Source: Porticoccus sp963974675
GTDB taxonomy: Bacteria > Pseudomonadota > Gammaproteobacteria > Pseudomonadales > Porticoccaceae
Direction: 5' to 3'
Length of the DNA: 64,000 bases
Assembly: GCA_963974675.1 (NCBI GenBank)
Contig: CAXBDQ010000011.1
Span: 1-64,000 of the forward strand
The position numbers were made by a program, and so were the translations under genes. This document shows, piece after piece, positions 1 through 8,327 of the stretch (positions are counted from its first letter, which is position 1; every line of letters begins with the position of its first letter). The notes beneath the pieces are model-generated. The model searched no databases, had not been told where the DNA came from, and saw only the letters and a list, made by a program, of their open reading frames with translations.

Positions 1-114
1 TTTTTAAAAGGATTTAAAAGTATGAAAAATCTAAGAAAACAACCATACAAGTCAACCATAATGACGGCCTTATATTTAAAACATTAACATCATAGTTTCT
101 ATAGGACTTTTTTC

Positions 115-621
115 ATGAAATATCAGTATATCCTTTTAACTCTCGTTTCAACCCTAGGCTTATTTTCTTGCTCAAGCCAACCTGTATTGGACTCAAGTTT
201 GAGTGAGTCCTTTGTACCTGAAATTAATGCCCAAGACCTTAAACAGTTCACCTATAAAGTAGCAGACTTGTCATCAAAAAGAGACAGCGTGCCCGCCTAT
301 AGACAAAAAGAGGTGGACAGGGGAACAAAGAGCTTGGGTGAAACAAGGAAAAAAAGAAATCTAGGCACAGTCACAAAACGAAGAGAACAAGAAATACTTT
401 CCCTGCTTGACAAAAAATTAGCTGAAACCGTTTTTTGTCAAGAAGGCTACAAGATCATCAGCCGCAACTTTCAAAGCGGCTACTCAGAAATAAAAGGCCA
501 ATGCACAGAGACGGCCACCCAGCAGGATAAAGAAAAATTTCCCTCTGCTGTATCAAAAAACACCACCATAAAACCCAGCGCCATCCATAACGAAAACTTT
601 ATATTAAATCTACCGAACTAA
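115..621 (+). CDS. Putative lipoprotein of unknown function
   Basis: I do not recognise this 168-residue protein. The first 18 residues form a hydrophobic signal segment that ends in LFSC, so Cys19 is a likely lipidated cysteine and the product is probably a lipoprotein of the cell envelope. The middle (about residues 60-105) is strongly basic and polar with many Lys and Arg, and two further cysteines lie in the C-terminal half. The start is supported by GGA about ten bases upstream. It stands alone and converges on the minus-strand gene at 639. The 114 bases before it are AT-rich with no gene visible. Confidence 0.6.
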   Translation: MKYQYILLTLVSTLGLFSCSSQPVLDSSLSESFVPEINAQDLKQFTYKVADLSSKRDSVPAYRQKEVDRGTKSLGETRKKRNLGTVTKRREQEILSLLDKKLAETVFCQEGYKIISRNFQSGYSEIKGQCTETATQQDKEKFPSAVSKNTTIKPSAIHNENFILNLPN

Positions 622-638
622 TATTTTATAAATACAAT

Positions 639-1061
639 TTAAAATAAAATTTTGAGGCCAAGAAATAAAAGTAAAACTGCATGGGGATAAGCAACGGTAG
701 GCCTTATGGCCTGCCGAAAATATTCTTTAATTAACGCCAATATCCCCGGTCTGGATTTTACATAAAGGCTATTAAGCTGATAGGCTTTTCCATCAGTGCG
801 CTCCAAACCCGGCTCACCTGACAAGTAACTTTCTAGCTGCAACAATCGAGTTTCAATACGAGATTGAAACGTTTTCCAAATAGCATCTTGCAACCACAAA
901 ACCAGCAGCAATATAAAAACAAAAAAATGGAGGCGGTGGGTAAAATATGCAAAGGAAACAAGACCAATACTGACTAATTTAATCAGCAGTGAATATTTCT
1001 CATAACTATCAAATTGGTTTTGTAATAAAGACCACTCATTTGCAAGATCAGATGTTTGCAT
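639..1061 (-). CDS. Small membrane protein of unknown function
   Basis: A 140-residue protein with no family that I recognise. Two adjacent hydrophobic segments at about residues 25-60 look like a transmembrane hairpin, and a third hydrophobic stretch (about 120-140) closes the C-terminus. The central part is polar. It lies 26 bases downstream of another small membrane gene on the same strand, so the two are probably co-transcribed. The function is unknown. Confidence 0.5.
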   Translation of the reverse strand: MQTSDLANEWSLLQNQFDSYEKYSLLIKLVSIGLVSFAYFTHRLHFFVFILLLVLWLQDAIWKTFQSRIETRLLQLESYLSGEPGLERTDGKAYQLNSLYVKSRPGILALIKEYFRQAIRPTVAYPHAVLLLFLGLKILF

Positions 1062-1087
1062 ATCCTCGCCTATATTATTAAATAAAT

Positions 1088-1447
1088 TTATCTTTTAACG
1101 ATAGTGCTTCTATTTACCTGTCGACCAACTCGATATGTATCCACAATACCTATTAACCAAGTAACCAACAAAACTATCATTGCTGTATTTATCGATTGAA
1201 TCTCAACGCCTGCCGACTGATACGATACTAATTCTATAATCGCTGATATATCAGGATAAATGCCTCCATACTTAATTTTTTCTGCTATATCTAATGCTTG
1301 ATGAATTACACCATAAATTAAAAAATAACTGGCGACCGCTGCAATACCCATTAGGAAAAAACCCGACAAATATCGCTTTAATAAAACATGCCCGCTACCA
1401 GGAAATATAAATACAGATAATAAAAAGGCTTTTTCTATTTTTTTCAT
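1088..1447 (-). CDS. Small membrane protein with PGSGH motif, unknown function
   Basis: A 119-residue protein with about three hydrophobic segments (roughly residues 6-22, 28-50 and 88-104). The N-terminal pattern FPGSGHVLLKRYLSG resembles that of TM2-like and related small membrane proteins, but I cannot assign a family securely. The start codon directly follows the stop of a 43-codon reading frame upstream (TAAATG), which suggests translational coupling. It is followed by the membrane gene at 639-1061. Confidence 0.5.
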   Translation of the reverse strand: MKKIEKAFLLSVFIFPGSGHVLLKRYLSGFFLMGIAAVASYFLIYGVIHQALDIAEKIKYGGIYPDISAIIELVSYQSAGVEIQSINTAMIVLLVTWLIGIVDTYRVGRQVNRSTIVKR

Positions 1448-1579
1448 TTAATTACCAGTAAGTGCCTTTTCAGGAGTACCTTCTTTATATTGAAGTACCG
1501 CATCCGAAAAAATTTTTTCTATTCCTTGTCGCCAACAAAATGTGTATGGCTGTTTCAATATCTTGGCCTCCATTGACAT
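1448..1579 (-). CDS. Possible 43-residue protein upstream of small membrane genes
   Basis: This reading frame begins MSMEAKILKQ and ends PEKALTGN, directly before the start of the next gene (TAAATG junction). A TAA stop lies a little further upstream in the same frame, so the protein cannot be much longer unless an earlier TTG is used. The tight junction argues for translation. The short length and weak ribosome binding site argue for caution: it may be the surviving end of a decayed larger gene. Confidence 0.3.
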   Translation of the reverse strand: MSMEAKILKQPYTFCWRQGIEKIFSDAVLQYKEGTPEKALTGN

Positions 1580-1632
1580 AGCCCAATGTAACCCTATCAA
1601 TTTTTGTATTTAAACTAAGTACTCTCTCTTTT

Positions 1633-2052
1633 TTAAATATTTCCCGAACTAATTTTCTGAACTCTTTCTGCCGGTATTTTTAATTGAGAATACAAATAAT
1701 CTTTAAATGACAAATCATAGTCCTGAGAGTTAATTGCTGAGCTCATACAAAGCAGCCAAGCATCACGTTCTTCCTTGCCAATAGTTAAATGCTTATGGAA
1801 ATCTGGAATATTTATACTGCCGTAGTTTTCTAAATAAAGCTTCGGTCCTCCCAGCCAACCACTAAGAAAATACGTTAATTTTTTTCGTGATTCTGTTAAA
1901 TCTTGCGGATGCATAGCTCTAATTTTTTCTGCTCCAGAAAACATCTCCATATTAGAGTAAAAAGCATCAACAAGATTTGTGATACCGGCAAGCTCACCTG
2001 CAGCAGTGTAGGAGTTATCACCCTGACCATATTTGTATTCGTTAAATTTCAT
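1633..2052 (-). CDS. Truncated haemoglobin, group II (trHbO-like)
   Basis: A 139-residue protein matching the group II truncated haemoglobin pattern: a helix-B region with FY at residues 31-32, the MHPQDL segment at 47-52, GWLGGP at 65-70, and a proximal histidine that aligns best with His86, ten residues before RDAW. Trp99 fits the conserved G8 tryptophan of groups II and III. Such cytoplasmic haem proteins bind O2, NO or related ligands; the ligand here is unknown. It starts 7 bases after the TRAP receptor gene and is probably in the same transcript. Confidence 0.85.
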   Translation of the reverse strand: MKFNEYKYGQGDNSYTAAGELAGITNLVDAFYSNMEMFSGAEKIRAMHPQDLTESRKKLTYFLSGWLGGPKLYLENYGSINIPDFHKHLTIGKEERDAWLLCMSSAINSQDYDLSFKDYLYSQLKIPAERVQKISSGNI

Positions 2053-2059
2053 AGATTTT

Positions 2060-3190
2060 TTATTTCAGCTCACGCGCTCGATAATATGCTTGCTCTGAAA
2101 TTTTATGATATTTAATAGCCTGCTCTTTAAACACCTTTTGTGATTCATAGACTTTCTTGAAACCCTCGTCTTCAGAAGCTATTTCCTCCAACACCTGCTG
2201 TGTAATCCGGTTTAGCTCTGCTAATACATCATCCGGTAATTGGCGCAATTCAACACCATGGGTATTGATCAACTCATCCAGTGCTGAATTATTACGTGCA
2301 GTGTAGTCATCCAGCATATCCTGGTTAATTGCTCTGGCAGCACCTTGTACAATGGCCTGTAAGTCGCTAGGCAGTGACTCAAAAGCTTGCTTGTTTACAA
2401 TTAATTCCAGAGTGGGACCTGGCTCGTGCCAACCCGGATAGTAATAGTATTTGGCCACTTGGTGGAATCCAAAGGCAAGGTCGTTGTAGGGGCCAACCCA
2501 TTCCGTAGCATCGATCACACCCGTTTGCATGGAGGTATATAGCTCACCGCCAGGAATATTCACGGCTTCTACACCGACTCGGCTCATCACCTCACCACCA
2601 ATGCCTGGGATCCGCATTTTCAGACCCTTAAGGTCTTCTAAAGAATTGATTTCGCGATTAAACCATCCCGCCATTTGTACGCCGGTATTGCCGGCAGCCA
2701 TTGGAACCAGATTAAAAGGCTCATACAGTTCTTTCCAAAGTGCCATGCCGCCACCGTAATGCAACCAACCATTCATTTCCTGGGCATTAAGACCAAAAGG
2801 CACCGAGGTAAATAAAGCAGAGGTGCGAGTTTTTCCTTTCCAGTAATAAGCAGCACCGTGACCCATTTCTGCGGTGCCCTGAGATACGGCATCAAAGGTT
2901 TCCAACGCGGGTACTAACTGACCGGCACCATAAACTTTAATTTGAAGCCGCCCACCACTCATTTTTTCCACCATGGTGGAAAAATTTTCAGCCGCCATAC
3001 CTAATCCCGGAAAATTCTTGGGCCACGTAGTTACCATCTTCCATTTGTAGATTTTTTGCGGTACGGGTTGTGCGCCTTGCCCAGCAAGGCTCTTCGTTGC
3101 TTGATTGCCTTCTGAACCGCCGCAACTTGATAATACTGCGACCAGTGTTAGGACCATAACCGCCATTAGGGTATGAGTTTGTATTTTCAT
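2060..3190 (-). CDS. TRAP transporter solute-binding protein (DctP family, TakP-like)
   Basis: The extracytoplasmic receptor of a tripartite ATP-independent periplasmic transporter. I chose the start at 3190 because GAGGA lies just upstream; an in-frame GTG at 3211 is less good. The lipobox LSSC puts a lipidated Cys at about residue 23, so the receptor is probably membrane-anchored. The mature part has the family signatures AGQLVPALETFDAVSQGT and MRIPGIGGEVMSR, and the region GVIDATEWVGPYND resembles the 2-oxoacid-binding TakP subgroup. No permease genes adjoin it. The only TRAP permease genes in the window are at 44155-46085. Confidence 0.88.
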   Translation of the reverse strand: MKIQTHTLMAVMVLTLVAVLSSCGGSEGNQATKSLAGQGAQPVPQKIYKWKMVTTWPKNFPGLGMAAENFSTMVEKMSGGRLQIKVYGAGQLVPALETFDAVSQGTAEMGHGAAYYWKGKTRTSALFTSVPFGLNAQEMNGWLHYGGGMALWKELYEPFNLVPMAAGNTGVQMAGWFNREINSLEDLKGLKMRIPGIGGEVMSRVGVEAVNIPGGELYTSMQTGVIDATEWVGPYNDLAFGFHQVAKYYYYPGWHEPGPTLELIVNKQAFESLPSDLQAIVQGAARAINQDMLDDYTARNNSALDELINTHGVELRQLPDDVLAELNRITQQVLEEIASEDEGFKKVYESQKVFKEQAIKYHKISEQAYYRARELK

Positions 3191-3251
3191 GCTGTTCCTC
3201 TTGTTATTCACCTCAATAGACTTTTAATATCTTTGAGTACCGCTATCTTCC

Positions 3252-5417
3252 CTACAACGGCGTTAGTTTGGCGTAGGACTGAACCAACCACTTACTACCT
3301 TCGTTATCAAAATTTACCTGTATGCGAGCATGAGCGCCATTACCTTCAAAATTCAGGATCACACCCTCACCAAAAATTTTGTGTTCTACCCGCTGGCCCA
3401 AAGCTAAACCAGTATCTGTACCTTGATCACTAAAACTAGGCGCAGGTTTTTTAGCGTAGCTGGTAGGGCGGGTAACCTGAGCCCGCAATCTAACTTCTTC
3501 AATATACTCTGTGGGAATATCCCGAACAAAACGGGAGACACTGTTGTAACTTTCTGTGCCGTACTGCTGGCGAGATTCAGCAAAAGTTAGATACAACTTT
3601 TGCATAGCCCGAGTGATACCTACGTAGGCCAGGCGACGCTCTTCTTCCAATCGACCAGGCTCTTCCGCTGACATACGGTGAGGAAATAGGTTTTCTTCCA
3701 TGCCCGCCAAAAATACCAACGGGAACTCTAATCCTTTTGCTGAATGCAGCGTCATTAGCTGTACCGCATCTTCACCCTCATCGGCCTGACGGTCTCCGGC
3801 ATCCAGAGCGGCTTGGTCAAGGAATTGGGCTAGAGCAGGCTGTTCTTTGTCCTCAGGATCAAAACCTCGGCAAGCAACGACAAGTTCTTGCAGGTTTTCT
3901 ACCCGCGATTGCCCGCGGTCACCCTTTTCCCGACGATGGAAATCAATCAACCCGCTGCCCTCAATAGTGTGATCCACTTGCTCATATAAAGGCAGCTCGG
4001 CACTATCTTGGTCTAATTGGTTAATTAAATTGATAAAACCCTGTACCGCACTGCTGGCCCGACCCGATAACTCTCCTGTTGCTACCGCTTTCTCCACCGC
4101 ACCCCACATGGACATGCCCTCATCCCGAGCAAACTTCCGTAAAATTTGGATGGTTTTATCACCGATCCCTCGTGTAGGAGTATTGACGACTCGCTCAAAA
4201 GCAGCGTCGTCATTCCGGTTGAGGGTTAAGCGCAAATAGGCGAGAGCATTACGAATCTCCTGGCGTTCATAGAATTTTTGCCCACCATAAATTCGGTAGG
4301 GTATTTGTGCCCGCAGTAATGCTTCTTCCAATACCCGAGATTGGGCATTGGAGCGGTATAAGATAGCTGATTCACTACGTAGGTTGCCATCCTTTACCCA
4401 ATCGTTAAGACGATCAGCAATAAAGCGGGCTTCATCGTGTTCATTAAAAGCTGAATAAAGAGAGATCAACTCGCCATCGGCATCTTCTGTCCAAAGGCTT
4501 TTCCCCAGCCTGTCGGTATTCCTCGAAATTACTGCATTGGCAGCCTCTAGAATGTTTTTAGTAGAGCGATAATTTTGCTCTAACCTCACCATGGCGGTAT
4601 CTGGGTAATCCCGATTAAAGTTGAGAATATTCTCTACCTTAGCACCACGCCAACCATAGATGGATTGGTCATCATCTCCTACCGCCGTAATACGAATGTC
4701 CTTCCCTGCCAATACTCGTAACCAGGCATATTGAATGGCGTTAGTATCCTGAAATTCGTCCACCAAAATTTGACCAAAGCGCTGCTGATAATGGCCCAGT
4801 ATTTCGGGCTTATTGAGCCATAGCTCATGGGCCCGCAATAACAGCTCACCAAAATCTACCATGCCACCGCGTTCACAGGCTTCTTCATAGCTGGTATAGA
4901 TCTGTAGCATAGTACGCTGATAAGGGTCTTGAGCCGGCTGCAAATGTTTTGAGCGTAAACCCTCATCCTTCTGGCTATTAATAAACGACTGTGCCTGACG
5001 GTAGGGCCACCGGCTGTCATCAATACCCAATGCCTGGTAAACGCGCTTAACTAATCTAAGTTGGTCATCACTATCCAGTATCTGAAAGTTCTCGGGCAAA
5101 CCTGCATCCTGCCAATGCATTTTTAACAATCGATGGGCCAGACCATGAAAAGTGCCGACCCACATGCCCTGGGATGAATACCCAAGCATGTCATCCAGAC
5201 GGTTGCGCATTTCCTTAGCAGCTTTGTTGGTAAACGTTACCGCTAACACAGCGTAGGGCGAAAGTTGCTCTACCTGTATTAACCAGGCGATTCGGTGAAT
5301 CAACACACGAGTTTTGCCACTTCCAGCACCGGCAAGAACCAATAAGTGGTTATCGGTATTAGATACGGCTTCGCGTTGTGCGGGGTTGAGCGGGTCGAGA
5401 ATAGCAGTGACATCCAT
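3252..5417 (-). CDS. uvrD: DNA helicase II
   Basis: A superfamily 1A 3'-5' helicase of 721 residues, the usual UvrD length, acting in nucleotide excision repair and mismatch repair. The Q-motif region LNPAQ is at residues 10-14, the Walker A motif GAGSGKT at about 30-36, the Walker B region VDEFQDTN at about 220, and GDDDQSIYGWRGA follows. The motif V/VI region LMTLHSAKGLEFP and the segment RLAYVGITRA are intact. The C-terminal 60 residues form the Tudor-like tail (LGQRVEHKIFGEG). It diverges from hexR, and the TRAP receptor gene follows on the same strand. No clear LexA box was found in the gap. Confidence 0.95.
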   Translation of the reverse strand: MDVTAILDPLNPAQREAVSNTDNHLLVLAGAGSGKTRVLIHRIAWLIQVEQLSPYAVLAVTFTNKAAKEMRNRLDDMLGYSSQGMWVGTFHGLAHRLLKMHWQDAGLPENFQILDSDDQLRLVKRVYQALGIDDSRWPYRQAQSFINSQKDEGLRSKHLQPAQDPYQRTMLQIYTSYEEACERGGMVDFGELLLRAHELWLNKPEILGHYQQRFGQILVDEFQDTNAIQYAWLRVLAGKDIRITAVGDDDQSIYGWRGAKVENILNFNRDYPDTAMVRLEQNYRSTKNILEAANAVISRNTDRLGKSLWTEDADGELISLYSAFNEHDEARFIADRLNDWVKDGNLRSESAILYRSNAQSRVLEEALLRAQIPYRIYGGQKFYERQEIRNALAYLRLTLNRNDDAAFERVVNTPTRGIGDKTIQILRKFARDEGMSMWGAVEKAVATGELSGRASSAVQGFINLINQLDQDSAELPLYEQVDHTIEGSGLIDFHRREKGDRGQSRVENLQELVVACRGFDPEDKEQPALAQFLDQAALDAGDRQADEGEDAVQLMTLHSAKGLEFPLVFLAGMEENLFPHRMSAEEPGRLEEERRLAYVGITRAMQKLYLTFAESRQQYGTESYNSVSRFVRDIPTEYIEEVRLRAQVTRPTSYAKKPAPSFSDQGTDTGLALGQRVEHKIFGEGVILNFEGNGAHARIQVNFDNEGSKWLVQSYAKLTPL

Positions 5418-5513
5418 GGAATCGGATTTTAGCAGAACAGCGGTGCGATGGGTTGGTGTTAACCGTTTATTGAATGAGATTTATCAAACACAGACTACAA
5501 AAATTCCTTTTTC

Positions 5514-5530
5514 TTGTAAATTATTTACAA
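5514..5530. promoter_or_regulatory. Probable HexR operator
   Basis: A perfect 17-base palindrome, TTGTAAATTATTTACAA, lies 26 bases before the hexR start in the uvrD-hexR divergent gap. The known HexR motif of gammaproteobacteria is of the form TGTAATWWWATTACA, so the half-site TGTAA and the spacing fit. Autoregulation of hexR is the likely role. An effect on uvrD is also possible from the position. Confidence 0.75.
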
Positions 5531-5556
5531 TGGGCTGATGACACAAGGAACACCCC

Positions 5557-6411
5557 ATGAAACCAGCAGAACTGACACGGGCAATTAGTGACGGTCTTAC
5601 CGAAATGCGCAAGTCCGAGCGTAAGGTAGCCGAGTTTATTTTAGCCAACCTCACAGAAGTTATTCGTATGAGGATTGTCGACTTGGCGCAGGCAGCAGAG
5701 GTTAGCGAGCCTACCGTCGTCCGTTTTTGTCGCGCCATTGGCTGTGATGGCTTTCAAGACTTTAAGCTGGCGCTGGCACAACAATTAGCGTCCAGTCCCA
5801 GCTATGGCCAAATTGCTGTAACCGATACAGATTCTGTTGCGGAATACACCTTCAAAGTTTTCGACTCCACCGTGGATACACTACTCAAGGTGCGAGACTC
5901 ACTGGATCTAGAAATGCTAACGCGTGCTGTGCAAGCAATCTGTGCCGCTAACCGTGTTGAATTCTACGGCTTTGGAGCCTCTGCAGCCGTCGCTTTTGAT
6001 GCTCAGCATAAGTTTTTTCGGCTGCAAGTTTCCGCCGCTGCCTATGCTGACCCACACCTGCAAAATATGTCCGCAACCTCTATGGCTCCGGGTGATGTGG
6101 TAATCGCCATTTCTCAGTCAGGAAGAACTACCACACTGATCAATGCCATGGAAAAGGTAAAAAGCCGTGGCGCTATTGTTATTGCCATTGCCCCATCAGA
6201 TACCCCCATTGCACAAGCGGCAACTATACCTTTAACCATTGACGCCAAAGAAGACATTCAAATTTACACACCTCTCTCTTCTCGTATTGCCCACTTGGTG
6301 GTGATAGACGTCTTAGCCATTGGTGTTGCCCAACACAAAGGCGGACAACTTCAGGAGCATTTGTTGGATCTCCAACATGGACTTGAAGCTTTAAGGGTTC
6401 CAGAGAAATAG
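5557..6411 (+). CDS. hexR: HexR-type transcriptional regulator (MurR/RpiR family)
   Basis: A 284-residue cytoplasmic regulator. The N-terminal RpiR helix-turn-helix domain occupies about residues 1-77 (EPTVVRFCRAIGCDGFQDFK), followed by a SIS sugar-phosphate-binding domain at about 125-260 with FYGFGASAAVAFDAQHKFFRL and ISQSGRTTTL. In HexR the effector is 2-keto-3-deoxy-6-phosphogluconate, and the targets are central sugar metabolism genes such as zwf, edd, gap and pyk. None of those targets is in this window, so it acts on genes elsewhere, apart from probable control of itself through the palindrome just upstream. It converges with glmS. Confidence 0.9.
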   Translation: MKPAELTRAISDGLTEMRKSERKVAEFILANLTEVIRMRIVDLAQAAEVSEPTVVRFCRAIGCDGFQDFKLALAQQLASSPSYGQIAVTDTDSVAEYTFKVFDSTVDTLLKVRDSLDLEMLTRAVQAICAANRVEFYGFGASAAVAFDAQHKFFRLQVSAAAYADPHLQNMSATSMAPGDVVIAISQSGRTTTLINAMEKVKSRGAIVIAIAPSDTPIAQAATIPLTIDAKEDIQIYTPLSSRIAHLVVIDVLAIGVAQHKGGQLQEHLLDLQHGLEALRVPEK

Positions 6412-6430
6412 TGAACGCTTACTATTTTTT
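6406..6430. terminator. Possible bidirectional terminator between hexR and glmS
   Basis: AAATAGT and ACTATTT form an inverted repeat around an 8-base loop, followed by more T. The stem includes the hexR stop codon. The stem is AT-rich and weak, so confidence is modest, but the convergent position makes sense. Confidence 0.4.
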
Positions 6431-6432
6431 GG

Positions 6433-8262
6433 TTATTCTACTGTTACCGATTTGGCCAAATTTCTTGGTTGATCGACATCTGTTCCCTTAAGCACAGCCA
6501 CATGATAGGAGAGTAATTGTAAAGGCAGGGTATAAATAATGGCCTCCAAGCTTTCAGGTACATGAGGAATATTCATAACGGTCACACCCGGTTCATTTTC
6601 AAAGCCCGCAGCTTTGTCGGCAAAAACAAATAGCTGACCACCACGTGCTTTCACCTCATGCAAATTCGATTTTAACTTTTCTAGCAGTTCGTTATTCGGT
6701 GCCACTGCAACGACTGGCATTTCATTATCAACAAGGGCGAGAGGCCCGTGCTTTAATTCACCAGAAGGGTATGCCTCAGCATGAATGTACGAAATTTCTT
6801 TTAGCTTAAGTGCTCCTTCCAGCGCCACAGGGAACTGCACTCCACGGCCCAAAAACAAAGCATGGTGCTTATCGGCAAAGCACTCAAAGGTAGCTTCTAT
6901 TTTCTCGTTCAACGCCAATGTCTGCCGACACAGTTCCGGCAGCTGATGTAATGCTTCGACCAACTTCTGCTCTTTATGCTGATCCAATCCATGACTTCGG
7001 CCCAGACCAATGCAAAGTAGTTGCAATGCAACCAACTGGGTAGTAAATGCCTTGGTAGAGGCAACGCCGATTTCAGGGCCAGCATGGGTCATTAAAGACA
7101 AATCCGATTCGCGGACCAACGAACTATTCGCCACATTGCAGATAACCAAACTAGCTAAGTATCCAGACTGTTTTGCGGACTGCAAGGCTGCCAAGGTATC
7201 GGCTGTCTCCCCTGACTGGGAGATGGTAACAAACAGGGTATCTTCAGGAACAACCACTTTACGGTAACGGTACTCACTGGCAACTTCTACTTGGCAAGGA
7301 ATACCAGCCCAGTCTTCCAGCCAGTAACGCGCCACCAGCCCCGCATGATAGCTAGTACCACAGGCTACTATGTGTACGTACTTAACTTTTTCGAAAACAT
7401 CTCGTGCTGCTGCGCCAAAAGCTTCCGGCAATACATGCTTGGCGCTAATACGTCCTTGCAGAGTATCTTTTAATACCTCCGGCTGCTCGAAGATTTCCTT
7501 AAGCATATAGTGGCGATAGTGGCCTTTATCGGCAATATCATCGCCACCCGAAAGAGTGACAACTTCTCTTTCTACCTTGGTTCCAACTGAATCAACTATT
7601 TGGTAGGAGCCCTTACACAGTTCAACCAAATCACCCTCTTCCAGAAAAACAAATCGATCCGTCACTTGGCGTAATGCCATTTGGTCTGAAGCGATAAAAT
7701 TTTCTTCAATACCAACGCCCAACACTAGTGGGCTACCACTACGAGCGCCAATTAAAACTCCGGGGTCTCGGGCTGAAATAACGCCTAATGCGTAGGCACC
7801 TTCCAAGCGATCGATGGTTTTTTGCACCGCTTGCTTAAGAGAATCAGAGGATTCTAAATAGAGGTGAACAAGATGGGCTACAACCTCGGTATCGGTTTCA
7901 GAGATAAACACGTAGCCAAGATTTACAAGTTCGGAGCGAAGTATTTGGTGGTTTTCTATAATCCCATTGTGTACCACAGCCACGTCAGACGAACGATGTG
8001 GGTGAGCATTCACTTCGCTTGGAACGCCGTGTGTAGCCCAACGTGTATGTGCAATACCCAATGAACCTTGAACGGGAAACTCTGCGAGACAATCCACCAA
8101 CCGTGCAACTTTACCTGCGTTTTTACGAATTTGGATCGTGCCCTCTTTATCCAGCACCGATAATCCCGCAGAGTCATAACCACGATATTCAAGGCGCTTA
8201 AGGCCTTCTATCAAAATACCTGTAACATTCCGTTGTGCCGAGGCACCAACAATTCCACACAT
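6433..8262 (-). CDS. glmS: Glutamine-fructose-6-phosphate aminotransferase (isomerizing)
   Basis: Makes glucosamine-6-phosphate from fructose-6-phosphate and glutamine, the entry step to UDP-GlcNAc for peptidoglycan and lipopolysaccharide. The 609-residue length is typical. It begins MCGIVGAS, with Cys2 becoming the N-terminal catalytic nucleophile after Met removal. The glutamine amidotransferase domain covers about 1-240 (HTRWATHG, HNGIIEN), and two SIS isomerase domains follow (CGTSYHAG, SQSGETADT, and KLKEISYIHAEAYPSGELKHGP). The C-terminus LAKSVTVE is canonical. It lies 65 bases downstream of glmU on the same strand, so both UDP-GlcNAc genes are probably in one operon. No glmS ribozyme is expected in this lineage, and I saw none. 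Confidence 0.96.
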   Translation of the reverse strand: MCGIVGASAQRNVTGILIEGLKRLEYRGYDSAGLSVLDKEGTIQIRKNAGKVARLVDCLAEFPVQGSLGIAHTRWATHGVPSEVNAHPHRSSDVAVVHNGIIENHQILRSELVNLGYVFISETDTEVVAHLVHLYLESSDSLKQAVQKTIDRLEGAYALGVISARDPGVLIGARSGSPLVLGVGIEENFIASDQMALRQVTDRFVFLEEGDLVELCKGSYQIVDSVGTKVEREVVTLSGGDDIADKGHYRHYMLKEIFEQPEVLKDTLQGRISAKHVLPEAFGAAARDVFEKVKYVHIVACGTSYHAGLVARYWLEDWAGIPCQVEVASEYRYRKVVVPEDTLFVTISQSGETADTLAALQSAKQSGYLASLVICNVANSSLVRESDLSLMTHAGPEIGVASTKAFTTQLVALQLLCIGLGRSHGLDQHKEQKLVEALHQLPELCRQTLALNEKIEATFECFADKHHALFLGRGVQFPVALEGALKLKEISYIHAEAYPSGELKHGPLALVDNEMPVVAVAPNNELLEKLKSNLHEVKARGGQLFVFADKAAGFENEPGVTVMNIPHVPESLEAIIYTLPLQLLSYHVAVLKGTDVDQPRNLAKSVTVE

Positions 8263-8327
8263 AGTTCTATCCGATGATGGTTTACTAATGTCTATTCATT
8301 TGTTGTTCAGTATTCTTCTGCTCAGCA

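Noticed and set aside
1903..2115. Plus-strand open frame across the globin and TRAP receptor genes
   Set aside because: It is antisense to two well-supported genes and matches no family.
8263..8327. Possible glmS ribozyme or riboswitch
   Set aside because: The gap before glmS is only 65 bases and shows no such fold; the ribozyme belongs to Gram-positive bacteria.
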